Part shown: positions 10,912 to 22,192 of the stretch, one piece after another
Numbering within the stretch: position 1 is the stretch's first letter
How the letters are laid out: each line of letters begins with the position of its first letter
Origin: Gonocerus acuteangulatus
Taxonomy: Eukaryota; Arthropoda; Insecta; Hemiptera; Coreidae
Assembly (NCBI GenBank): GCA_946811695.1
Contig: OX328125.1
Span: forward strand, 95,548,760-95,612,759
Direction: 5' to 3'
DNA length: 64,000 nt
The notes under the pieces: model-generated
The model's database searches: none
What the model saw: the letters and a program-made list of their open reading frames with translations, nothing else
What the model was told of the DNA's origin: nothing
Translations under genes and position numbers: made by a program

Positions 10912-11040
10912 ACACGGAGGCTCGGTGACCGTGAGTGAGCACGCCCTGGATTCCGTGCCAAGGGTTGTGGGTTCGATTCCCACTATGGAGTGGTGGCTTT
11001 TCTTTAAAAAAATCCGACTCACAGGAACTGCATCATCTTA
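10912..11040 (+). repeat. SINE-A copy
   Basis: Head GGAGGCTCGGTGACCGTGAG, the CCGTGCCAAGGGTTGTGGGTTCGATTCCC B-box region, and the GTGGCTTTTCTTTAAAAAAA body block match the copies at 42343 and 42743. The 3' part is diverged. Confidence 0.7.
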
Positions 11041-12379
11041 GCTTACTCCGGTTAGCTAAGGAGTAGAAGCAGTTATTGGTAGGTTTTGATCTTTCGTGAA
11101 AAATATAAAATTACATCTCAAAGAGAAGGATGATTTTTGGTGCTACAACAGGAAACAGATAGTATTCTAAGCGGAAACGACTCCCACCACCTTCTCGACG
11201 TTCGCCTTGGGATACACTATCACAAATACGTTTCTCATTTTCATACATTATTTTATTAAAATAATAATTGTACTACTAAAGTCAATTAAAAAAAAAACAC
11301 TGACCAACTAAAACGTTATGTAAGCAGTGACAAAACCCCGTTGAAAAGAAAAAAAAACTTACAATTTTTAAGTTTTAAGCACTTATTTCTCGGATTGACA
11401 TCGCCCCATCGAAAATTACATTTGAACCTTTTTTTTTTGTAGGGAATTTAGTAAGTTTTCGAATGATTACCTTCCACATACCACGATTTCCCAACCGTTT
11501 TTGAGATAATTTAGAAAATATAAGAATATCCCGAAACGTTTCATTGCTGTTTATGAAATATTTTACTTATAGTACTTACTTAACACTTGTTATCTACTGG
11601 TTGCCGCCTTTGCTGATGAAGAAACTTTTTCAGCGAGCCTGTTAGCCAACCTACCTCAGTCTGTTTGGAACTAGCTTGTCCTTGTTGGCAGTTCAGCACT
11701 CTCACCGCCCAGATATTGTATAATTCTAAATATATGTGATGAAGACATTGCATGTGATCAATGGAAGTGAAGAATGATTTTAATGAATTGTCGCCTCTAT
11801 TTGGATGCTGGTGGGATTCGTAGTATAGACGAATCGATGTTTCGACGCCGACCAAAGTCTCCAAGCTTCTGGGCACATAGCATCCGGGTGTTTCAAAATT
11901 ACTTTTTTTCGAATCTACTTTTACGGTGGGACAATACATTTCAAGTCGAATTGAGTACCAATGAACAGTACCATATTCCTCTCGCTCGGTAACATGTGAC
12001 ATTAGCATGTAAACGTGCATTTAAAAAGAGTACCTACAAATCTTAGGCCTTCAGAGATGCTGTTTTTGTTACAATGGCGGCGAAAGTTTAGCTTTGTGTA
12101 TTTATTTTAAGGGTTTAAAACCAAAGCCATTTGCACTATATGGTAAAACGCCCTGACGACGCCGATCCTGCGATTCGGACTTATTTATTAGATACAGAAG
12201 CTCAAGAAGAATCGGATACTTTAGCACCTATCAGGTTTCTTCGCTTTAAAGAAATCTTAAGCTTTGTTTACTGAAAAGGATTTTGAGCAAATCCGTTTTT
12301 GTGTAACATTATCCTAATTCTTTTCCCGTGTGGCCTTTAAGTGCTTTTCATAATTTACATAATAAAACACACGTGTGTG
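11041..12379. other. left flank of the palindrome, no recognised gene
   Basis: Contains a 146-codon open frame on the minus strand (11580-12020) that I do not recognise, with no obvious domain or splice signals. A short plus-strand frame near 12141 (MVKRPDDADPAIRTYLLD) is also unrecognised. The AC/GT run at 12368-12380 abuts the palindrome start. Confidence 0.35.
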
Positions 12380-13765
12380 TTGACTCCTATCTTTGTGAGT
12401 TCGTGTTCAGAAGAAGGTACGAAAACAAAGATATATTTCAGTGTATATTAAAATCAATAAAAGCCTATTGGCCTCCGGAATAATCAACCATTTGTATTTT
12501 CATTTTTTTTTTTTTTTTTTTACATTTGTTGAATAAACAATTTATTTAAACTAATTATTAGTTTAAACATCTGTTCTTCATAACTATTAACTTAATGATA
12601 CGATAAATAACTGTTTTAGTAATAAAAGTAACTGGCGTGGGTAAAGTAAAAAAGACCCGAGGACTGTCTTTAGATATTTTCTGCCGTTTCGGGACTGTCA
12701 CTAGACATTACGAGCTGTATCAGAAAAATCGTTAGATATTTTGGGTTGTTTCAGGATTTTCGTTAGGCATTTTTGGCTGTTTGGGGACAAAATGCATTTT
12801 TACTGCCCTATGCACTGTCTCCTAGGCTAGTCGATTTGTCGCTAAGTGTGTCTCGTCTTAAAGCAAACCGGGTTCGACAATACCTTCAAGGTTCAAGTAC
12901 TATCTATAAATCCTTCAAACACCTCCAGATAGCCTACGCATGCATTTAGAATTCACTGCACTACATATTGCACACACCAACGCCTGCATAGAACATGTCA
13001 GCATATCTAATACTCAAATTATATACCTATATCGTACAGATAAATACATAAAACGGGAAATGTCTGCCTACATGGAACCTTGAAACCAAGGCATGGAAGG
13101 ACTTTGCGTATTCGGATACGAATTTTCTTACAATAAAATTCATCAATTTGTAATAAATAATCTTGATAAACGGACAAACATGAGTTTATTCCATTACATA
13201 CTTAAAATATCAATAACTTAAACTTTGAACACTGGGCTACGGTAACAAGCTTTGGCATTGGCCAGGTCTGGCAAAAAGTATTCATAAAAGGATCCTACTT
13301 CACTACGGCTGTTAGTAAAGTGTTACAAACTGTAAAAAGTCGGCTTGGAAGTCGATGAACCTTACAAAATAAAAACTATCTATAACCAAGCTAACTATAA
13401 AGTCTCAATAAACCCACCAACTTTCATCCTTTAGAGTGATTTCTTTCTCAAGGGAGCATTTTGATCATAAAAATGTCATTTGGGAAGTAAATAAAAATCA
13501 GCTATTCATTTCTTTAAGTCAACTGTGAATTGATTTTATATACCCTTCAATTTACGGCTCTTCTCCGTCAGTAGTACGCAGCAAAGGTTTATGATGTAAA
13601 AAGTACGATATGCAGTATTCTGATTACATAAATTCCCAACAAATTGCGAATTTAATCTTCGCTTATATTACCAATAAGGAACAAGTGGTATTTTAATTTT
13701 TAAGATAATTCATTAGCTGATGGTCAGTAGTAGTTCACTTTGTTTTGTTTTGTTTTTTTCAGTGG

Positions 13766-13953
13766 GGTTCCACGTGGTCTAGTGGCTAAAGCCTTGGATT
13801 CTGAAGCGGGTTTGAGTTCCACCTGCAGGAGGTTTGTTTTTGTTTTTCATTTCAGGGCTCGATGAAAAAATTCCCTGCTTTACTATGGATGATTAGGAAG
13901 CATAGACAGCCCAGTGCTGATAGCCTAGATGTCGAAGCGCGGTAAAAAAAAAA
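13766..13953 (+). repeat. SINE-B copy (left palindrome arm)
   Basis: GGTTCCACGTGGTCTAGTGG (A-box), then GGGTTTGAGTTCCACC (B-box), a TTTCATTTCAGGGCTCG body, and the tail CTAGATGTCGAAGCGCGGT plus A run. The head resembles tRNAs with the GGTCTAGTGGTTAG arm, such as tRNA-Glu. The mirror copy lies at about 19690-19877 on the minus strand. Confidence 0.75.
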
Positions 13954-14536
13954 ATTTCTTTTAATGCGCAAACTTTGTATTGGATCGGTCTACAACTAAA
14001 GGCGTGCGAGCGAAGATAAGAACAAGTGACTTCGGTTCCCACATTGGCAAGTCGTAGGAAATAATATTGAAGAGAAGAAAATTCCCAGACACCGAAATGC
14101 TGAGTGGAATCCGCGCGCGGATCGGAACAAAGACAGTCCCTGAGAGAGAGTGAAGAGTACAAGGTCAAGAAGCGGATGGAACCCGCATTCCGATTCTCTA
14201 ATGAGGAGGCAACTCGTATTGAACGTGACGATACTGATTCACTCTCGGTAGGTCTGATTCAGAGGAAACTCTGACGTCAGTCGGCATACCTCTCTAGACA
14301 ATAGTCTTTAGAGAAACCAGGCTCACTTTAAATATGAGGAAAATACTTCCTCCTGATTAAAGCAAATTATTGGTACCTGCAGCCTGTTCAATATCTCAAA
14401 TCTAACGAGGTTCAAGATTTAGGATTCTACCGGGACAAGCGGCTTACCTGGAAAACAACATAGAACAGAAGAGACAAGTACATAACAAGCCATTTGGACT
14501 TCTCCGACGACTTATTGGACATAAATCAAAACTTGA

Positions 14537-14587
<51 letters not shown>

Positions 14588-15759
14588 TGCAATCTACTAG
14601 CCCATAATAAGAAGGATATGGACATAAGGGGTAGAACTATGAGGATCAGCTAAGCCATCAAATGTAAATTTTGTCTAACATTTCCAGTCCAAAGTTCTCC
14701 GAAAAATCCCCAACACCTCTTTCTATGTTTCGAACCTGACCATCCATCGAGACACTGAAGTACTTTTGTACATGATTTAGCCAACTCCCGATCCTGACCT
14801 TTTTCTCTAAACTCTTTTTCTTTAAGCCGACCCCAATCCTGTTGGCAGATCCCTCTCTTCCAAAATTATCTCTGGTAATGCACCTCGCCGAAATTGGCCA
14901 CGAGGCAATGTATTACAGATTAACTAGCAGGCCACCCGAAATAGTTCAAAAAGGTTCGCATTAAAAAAATATCAGAACTTTCATTGAGAGTAGCAGTAAT
15001 GTCTGCCTTCTCCCCTCATCTCATCGAGGGTGTTGCTAATGTTTGATCAAATTGCACATAATTGTAAATTATCAATAAAACAAATATAAAAATAGCCTGT
15101 TCAAATAGATAGTGTAGTTGGAGAGAAAATGGCGTGGCCTATATTCGCGGGAAAAATTACCAGTGTTATAACCTTATCACTGGGAGTTTTACACTGTTTA
15201 CTATACTATAAACTTATTTTTCATTGTGTTTTAATAAGAAGTTTCATTTATATTTTAGAATGTGAATAAATGGGTTTTAAATTCAACTTTTTACTTGTGC
15301 TTATGCCTTCTTCTAGTCAAGAAACAAAAGTAATATAAAGTTAAATGTAAAGATTTCAAATTGAATGACTTAGGATAGTGAATTGTTTCCTATTCCTTCA
15401 GCTTTGCGAATGACTGACTGTAATGAAGGGAGATTGAAAGGAAAAGTTTCCTCTGAGTTGGATCATGTGCAATTGAAGTTTTCTGTTCATCTGAAAGGGG
15501 CGCTTTATTAGAAAGAATAGTTGACAATTTTAAGGAATATATTAAACCACCCATCATCCGCAGCATGACCACTCACTACCGCCATTGACAAACCATTCAC
15601 CTTCAGTGGTAAATAATTTCAAAACCAAGATAGACTGAGGTCGGGGTTAATATTATTATATTTCTTATAATAAAATGACTCATTAGTACTTGTGGTATGG
15701 GTAAAAATAAACAAAAAAACAGTGTTCCATGTAGGCGGACTCTGCTGGTCGACCTTTTA

Positions 15760-15835
15760 AATAGCCAACGTATGTTTGTACCAAATTTCATCGAAATCGC
15801 ACCATTTTTGAGCCTGTGAAAGAGCAAATAGACAA

Positions 15836-15892
<57 letters not shown>
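15760..15892 (+). repeat. retroposon 3' tail ending in (TA)n (left arm)
   Basis: CCAAATTTCATCGAAATCGCACC...GAGCAAATAGACAAATATACATA followed by TA repeats resembles 3' ends of RTE-type non-LTR elements, which commonly end in a short microsatellite. The mirror copy is at about 17729-17861. The pogo element inserted at a TA in this tract. Confidence 0.45.
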
Positions 15893-15895
<3 letters not shown>

Positions 15896-16776
15896 TAGGA
15901 CCTCCATTATCCGGGATTCCAATTAACCGGGGTCTCGATGTCACGATGGGGGAATTTTCATTTTTATTCCTTCTTTAAATATTATCTACATATATATCAC
16001 CGACTCAATGAAAGAAATTGTAAAGAAGTGGACGATAAAAGACGACATTTTTTCAGTGTGTGAATCCTGGGATAATTTACCCCCTACGGCGTTAAAAAGT
16101 TCATGGGCGAAAATATTAGAACACGACGATTATGACCAGGAAACCTCTCAAGATGTTGAAACGGAATCATTTCTCGAAATCTCCAAAGTTCTTCCACTTT
16201 GGATTTCATCCATGTTGATAGGAATGACATGAAAACTTGGCTGGAATGTAACATGAATGAAGAGGGATTTGAAAAACTTACAAAAACTGAGATAGCAGAT
16301 CTGCGCCGAAAAAACGAGCCTTCGACCTCTGCGCAGAAAGACCAAGGAAATGAGAGCGATGACAACGATTCGCTTGTCATTCAAGAAACGAAAATAAAGT
16401 ACAACCAGGCATAAGCTGCAGAACTTCTGCTGAAATATTTTGAGCAGGAGAATGCCGATTTCAGCAGAATTATCTTGTTACGGGAGATCATCAGATATAA
16501 GAAAAGAATTATGTAACAAAAAAAAAATACTGAGTTTCTCGACAAAAAAAAATTAATTTGAACTTGAGTTTTTTTTTTGCTCTTATACAAATTATTAATT
16601 AATAAATCTTTTACATACACATTTCTCCATGTAAATAAAAAGGTTTACATACCATCTTGTAAACAGTTTTTCTTTATAACCTTATAATCCAGCACATTTA
16701 GTCAATACAATATTGTGTTTCGATTAACAGGGGACCACCCTCCCTGTCATTATCCTGGATAATGGAGGTCTTACTG
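15893..16776 (+). mobile_element. pogo/Tigger-like DNA transposon, internally deleted (left arm)
   Basis: The ends are inverted repeats, CAGTAGGACCTCCATTATCC and the complement of GGATAATGGAGGTCTTACTG, flanked by TA, as expected of Tc1/mariner-pogo. Two overlapping frames in different phases (16008-16232 and 16199-16414) encode what looks like the C-terminal end of a Tigger/jerky-type transposase: IKDDIFSVCESWDNLPPTAL, SSWAKIL, then a DMKTWLEC...EGFEKLTKTEIADL acidic tail. The catalytic DDE core is absent and the frames are shifted, so it cannot move itself. It is 884 bp long, as is its mirror copy. Confidence 0.75.
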
Positions 16777-16788
16777 TATGTGTTTATA

Positions 16789-16839
<51 letters not shown>

Positions 16840-16844
16840 ACATA

Positions 16845-17725
16845 CAGTAAGACCTCCATTATCCAGGATAATGACAGGGAGGGTGGTCCCCTGTTAATCG
16901 AAACACAATATTGTATTGACTAAATGTGCTGGATTATAAGGTTATAAAGAAAAACTGTTTACAAGATGGTATGTAAACCTTTTTATTTACATGGAGAAAT
17001 GTGTATGTAAAAGATTTATTAATTAATAATTTGTATAAGAGCAAAAAAAAAACTCAAGTTCAAATTAATTTTTTTTTGTCGAGAAACTCAGTATTTTTTT
17101 TTTGTTACATAATTCTTTTCTTATATCTGATGATCTCCCGTAACAAGATAATTCTGCTGAAATCGGCATTCTCCTGCTCAAAATATTTCAGCAGAAGTTC
17201 TGCAGCTTATGCCTGGTTGTACTTTATTTTCGTTTCTTGAATGACAAGCGAATCGTTGTCATCGCTCTCATTTCCTTGGTCTTTCTGCGCAGAGGTCGAA
17301 GGCTCGTTTTTTCGGCGCAGATCTGCTATCTCAGTTTTTGTAAGTTTTTCAAATCCCTCTTCATTCATGTTACATTCCAGCCAAGTTTTCATGTCATTCC
17401 TATCAACATGGATGAAATCCAAAGTGGAAGAACTTTGGAGATTTCGAGAAATGATTCCGTTTCAACATCTTGAGAGGTTTCCTGGTCATAATCGTCGTGT
17501 TCTAATATTTTCGCCCATGAACTTTTTAACGCCGTAGGGGGTAAATTATCCCAGGATTCACACACTGAAAAAATGTCGTCTTTTATCGTCCACTTCTTTA
17601 CAATTTCTTTCATTGAGTCGGTGATATATATGTAGATAATATTTAAAGAAGGAATAAAAATGAAAATTCCCCCATCGTGACATCGAGACCCCGGTTAATT
17701 GGAATCCCGGATAATGGAGGTCCTA

Positions 17726-17728
<3 letters not shown>
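16845..17728 (-). mobile_element. pogo/Tigger-like DNA transposon (mirror copy, right arm)
   Basis: Reverse-complement twin of 15893-16776, with the same 884-bp length, TA flanks and encoded remnants on the minus strand. The two copies face each other across the 68-bp AT-rich palindrome axis. They arose by duplication of one insertion, not two independent ones. Confidence 0.8.
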
Positions 17729-17795
<67 letters not shown>

Positions 17796-19043
17796 TTGTC
17801 TATTTGCTCTTTCACAGGCTCAAAAATGGTGCGATTTCGATGAAATTTGGTACAAACATACGTTGGCTATTTAAAAGGTCGACCAGCAGAGTCCGCCTAC
17901 ATGGAACACTGTTTTTTTGTTTATTTTTACCCATACCACAAGTACTAATGAGTCATTTTATTATAAGAAATATAATAATATTAACCCCGACCTCAGTCTA
18001 TCTTGGTTTTGAAATTATTTACCACTGAAGGTGAATGGTTTGTCAATGGCGGTAGTGAGTGGTCATGCTGCGGATGATGGGTGGTTTAATATATTCCTTA
18101 AAATTGTCAACTATTCTTTCTAATAAAGCGCCCCTTTCAGATGAACAGAAAACTTCAATTGCACATGATCCAACTCAGAGGAAACTTTTCCTTTCAATCT
18201 CCCTTCATTACAGTCAGTCATTCGCAAAGCTGAAGGAATAGGAAACAATTCACTATCCTAAGTCATTCAATTTGAAATCTTTACATTTAACTTTATATTA
18301 CTTTTGTTTCTTGACTAGAAGAAGGCATAAGCACAAGTAAAAAGTTGAATTTAAAACCCATTTATTCACATTCTAAAATATAAATGAAACTTCTTATTAA
18401 AACACAATGAAAAATAAGTTTATAGTATAGTAAACAGTGTAAAACTCCCAGTGATAAGGTTATAACACTGGTAATTTTTCCCGCGAATATAGGCCACGCC
18501 ATTTTCTCTCCAACTACACTATCTATTTGAACAGGCTATTTTTATATTTGTTTTATTGATAATTTACAATTATGTGCAATTTGATCAAACATTAGCAACA
18601 CCCTCGATGAGATGAGGGGAGAAGGCAGACATTACTGCTACTCTCAATGAAAGTTCTGATATTTTTTTAATGCGAACCTTTTTGAACTATTTCGGGTGGC
18701 CTGCTAGTTAATCTGTAATACATTGCCTCGTGGCCAATTTCGGCGAGGTGCATTACCAGAGATAATTTTGGAAGAGAGGGATCTGCCAACAGGATTGGGG
18801 TCGGCTTAAAGAAAAAGAGTTTAGAGAAAAAGGTCAGGATCGGGAGTTGGCTAAATCATGTACAAAAGTACTTCAGTGTCTCGATGGATGGTCAGGTTCG
18901 AAACATAGAAAGAGGTGTTGGGGATTTTTCGGAGAACTTTGGACTGGAAATGTTAGACAAAATTTACATTTGATGGCTTAGCTGATCCTCATAGTTCTAC
19001 CCCTTATGTCCATATCCTTCTTATTATGGGCTAGTAGATTGCA

Positions 19044-19105
<62 letters not shown>

Positions 19106-21158
19106 TCAAGTTTTGATTTATGTCCAATAAGTCGTCGGAGAAGTCCAAATGGCTTGTTATGTACTTGTCTCTTCTGTTCTATGTTGTTTTCCAGGTAAGC
19201 CGCTTGTCCCGGTAGAATCCTAAATCTTGAACCTCGTTAGATTTGAGATATTGAACAGGCTGCAGGTACCAATAATTTGCTTTAATCAGGAGGAAGTATT
19301 TTCCTCATATTTAAAGTGAGCCTGGTTTCTCTAAAGACTATTGTCTAGAGAGGTATGCCGACTGACGTCAGAGTTTCCTCTGAATCAGACCTACCGAGAG
19401 TGAATCAGTATCGTCACGTTCAATACGAGTTGCCTCCTCATTAGAGAATCGGAATGCGGGTTCCATCCGCTTCTTGACCTTGTACTCTTCACTCTCTCTC
19501 AGGGACTGTCTTTGTTCCGATCCGCGCGCGGATTCCACTCAGCATTTCGGTGTCTGGGAATTTTCTTCTCTTCAATATTATTTCCTACGACTTGCCAATG
19601 TGGGAACCGAAGTCACTTGTTCTTATCTTCGCTCGCACGCCTTTAGTTGTAGACCGATCCAATACAAAGTTTGCGCATTAAAAGAAATTTTTTTTTTTTA
19701 CCGCGCTTCGACATCTAGGCTATCAGCACTGGGCTGTCTATGCTTCCTAATCATCCATAGTAAAGCAGGGAATTTTTTCATCGAGCCCTGAAATGAAAAA
19801 CAAAAACAAACCTCCTGCAGGTGGAACTCAAACCCGCTTCAGAATCCAAGGCTTTAGCCACTAGACCACGTGGAACCCCACTGAAAAAAACAAAACAAAA
19901 CAAAGTGAACTACTACTGACCATCAGCTAATGAATTATCTTAAAAATTAAAATACCACTTGTTCCTTATTGGTAATATAAGCGAAGATTAAATTCGCAAT
20001 TTGTTGGGAATTTATGTAATCAGAATACTGCATATCGTACTTTTTACATCATAAACCTTTGCTGCGTACTACTGACGGAGAAGAGCCGTAAATTGAAGGG
20101 TATATAAAATCAATTCACAGTTGACTTAAAGAAATGAATAGCTGATTTTTATTTACTTCCCAAATGACATTTTTATGATCAAAATGCTCCCTTGAGAAAG
20201 AAATCACTCTAAAGGATGAAAGTTGGTGGGTTTATTGAGACTTTATAGTTAGCTTGGTTATAGATAGTTTTTATTTTGTAAGGTTCATCGACTTCCAAGC
20301 CGACTTTTTACAGTTTGTAACACTTTACTAACAGCCGTAGTGAAGTAGGATCCTTTTATGAATACTTTTTGCCAGACCTGGCCAATGCCAAAGCTTGTTA
20401 CCGTAGCCCAGTGTTCAAAGTTTAAGTTATTGATATTTTAAGTATGTAATGGAATAAACTCATGTTTGTCCGTTTATCAAGATTATTTATTACAAATTGA
20501 TGAATTTTATTGTAAGAAAATTCGTATCCGAATACGCAAAGTCCTTCCATGCCTTGGTTTCAAGGTTCCATGTAGGCAGACATTTCCCGTTTTATGTATT
20601 TATCTGTACGATATAGGTATATAATTTGAGTATTAGATATGCTGACATGTTCTATGCAGGCGTTGGTGTGTGCAATATGTAGTGCAGTGAATTCTAAATG
20701 CATGCGTAGGCTATCTGGAGGTGTTTGAAGGATTTATAGATAGTACTTGAACCTTGAAGGTATTGTCGAACCCGGTTTGCTTTAAGACGAGACACACTTA
20801 GCGACAAATCGACTAGCCTAGGAGACAGTGCATAGGGCAGTAAAAATGCATTTTGTCCCCAAACAGCCAAAAATGCCTAACGAAAATCCTGAAACAACCC
20901 AAAATATCTAACGATTTTTCTGATACAGCTCGTAATGTCTAGTGACAGTCCCGAAACGGCAGAAAATATCTAAAGACAGTCCTCGGGTCTTTTTTACTTT
21001 ACCCACGCCAGTTACTTTTATTACTAAAACAGTTATTTATCGTATCATTAAGTTAATAGTTATGAAGAACAGATGTTTAAACTAATAATTAGTTTAAATA
21101 AATTGTTTATTCAACAAATGTAAAAAAAAAAAAAAAAAATGAAAATACAAATGGTTGA

Positions 21159-21953
21159 TTATTCCGGAGGCCAATAGGCTTTTATTGATTTTAATATACA
21201 CTGAAATATATCTTTGTTTTCGTACCTTCTTCTGAACACGAACTCACAAAGATAGGAGTCAATGAGGGACCTTCTCGTTCCGCATTCTGCTTTATTTCTT
21301 CGTTTAGCGGAGGCCCACAATCAGGGTCGCCACATGGGGGGGGGGGGGGGCGGCCGGGTACAGTTGTCCCGGGCCCGGGCGCCGTGGGGGCCCGGCTAAT
21401 TGGAAAAAGTGTATAGGCTATGAGCTTGTAAAAAGAATGGGGTTTATAAATATAGACGGGCGTGGCCTATATTTATTGGAATGGGATCTATATTTTTTTT
21501 TTAAGGAAATAAACGACAAAACAAGTGCAGTCCCAGAATATTATATTTCATTAGGAGTCGTAATAAAACTACAAGGACCAAAAGGGACCCTTGCTGCACC
21601 GATTGTCGACTTTTATTCTTATTTCGCTCAAAATTCAAGATGAAAATAATTTTAAAATGTCAAAAGTCCTATAGCAAAGAACTAGAATTTTTAGTCTGGC
21701 TCTGAGAAGTGGGAGCCCGGCTCTGAGAAGAGGGGGCCCGTGATCTGGTCCCGGGCCCGGCTCTAAGATGTGGCGGCCCTGCCCACAATGATTCGATTCT
21801 TTGAATATGGGCTCCTGTGGTGGGATCTACGAAATTTTCCGAGTGATTAACAGTATAATGCCTGTAACGTATTTCTGGAATTTTACTCAGACCTTCATAC
21901 GATCTATACTTTTGTAATGCTCTATACGCACGACTCAGTTTAATCAAATTCAT
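21159..21953 (-). pseudogene. ISXO2/IS1595-like (Merlin-type) transposase C-terminal remnant, split by a hAT element
   Basis: From a Met at 21953 the frame encodes HYTVNHSENFVDPTTGAH and QRIESL, then runs into hAT DNA. Past the hAT copy and one target duplication the same frame resumes as SLWASAKRRNK and YLCEFVFRRRY, ending at a TAA (21159-21161). This order (VNHS.NFVDP.TGAHTQ.IE, then YL.EF.FRRRY) is the C-terminal half of the ISXO2-like DDE domain, which is related to eukaryotic Merlin transposases. The insert plus duplicated site is 468 bp, a multiple of three. The upstream catalytic Asp region is missing, so this is a dead fragment of ~108 codons. The right palindrome boundary (21262) falls inside it. 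Confidence 0.75.
21322..21781. mobile_element. hAT-type non-autonomous element
   Basis: The inverted ends are CAGGGTCGCCACAT and CAGGGCCGCCACAT. They are flanked by a perfect 8-bp duplication, CCCACAAT (21314-21321 and 21782-21789), diagnostic of hAT. The subterminal DNA is very GC-rich, with a G run at 21336-21349. A 68-codon frame (21437-21643) inside lacks recognisable transposase motifs. It inserted into the ISXO2-like remnant. Confidence 0.85.
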
Positions 21954-22093
21954 TATTTGACAACTTCAACACAGCACCACAAACACAACTTCAACGTGTC
22001 TTATAATCTATAACCTCTTTCATGTATAAACTTTATGTAGCCAAGCAATACCTGTTACAATATTGTAACAAAATATTATGACGTTATTCTAAA

Positions 22094-22190
22094 AAGTAAC
22101 TGGCGTGGGTAAAGTAAAAAAGACCCCAGTCCTCAATTAGCTGAAAATGTCTAGTGACAGTCTGCTAACTGCTAAAAATATCTAGCGACA
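22094..22190. repeat. dispersed repeat also present in both palindrome arms
   Basis: AAAAGTAACTGGCGTGGGTA followed by a GTAAAAAAGACCC word is shared with 12625 (left arm) and about 21015 (right arm, reversed), followed by repeated TCTAGTGACAGTC-like phrases. Related phrases recur at 23880-23915 and 24355-24660. The family is unrecognised and is interrupted here by a Harbinger element. Confidence 0.55.
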
Positions 22191-22192
22191 AT

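Larger units (their letters stand above)
12380..21262. repeat. giant near-perfect palindrome (inverted duplication), ~4.4 kb per arm
   Basis: The sequence from TTGACTCCTATCTTTG (12380) reappears as its reverse complement ending at 21262. Every stretch compared by eye between the arms matches. The axis is 16810/16811. There is no unique spacer, only a self-complementary AT tract (16777-16844) with a single TATG asymmetry. Differences are confined to simple repeats: the poly-A/T tract is 47 bases at 14539-14585 and about 58 at 19046-19103, and the outer TA tracts also differ (15840-15892 against 17729-17788). Each arm holds one pogo copy, one SINE-B, a retroposon-like tail and the poly-A/T tract. 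It is either a genuine fold-back duplication or an assembly or library artefact. Confidence 0.95.

Noticed and set aside
10912..11000. Genuine tRNA gene (GGGTTCGATTCCC box)
   Set aside because: Same reason: it is the head of SINE-A, repeated at 8797, 42343, 42743 and 51068.
11580..12020. 146-codon minus-strand open frame
   Set aside because: No recognisable domain, no splice context and surrounding repeat-like DNA; not enough to call a gene.
13893..14168. 91- and 105-codon frames mirrored in the two palindrome arms (also 19474-19791)
   Set aside because: They run through SINE-B sequence and differ only because of the poly-T length; duplicated noise, not genes.
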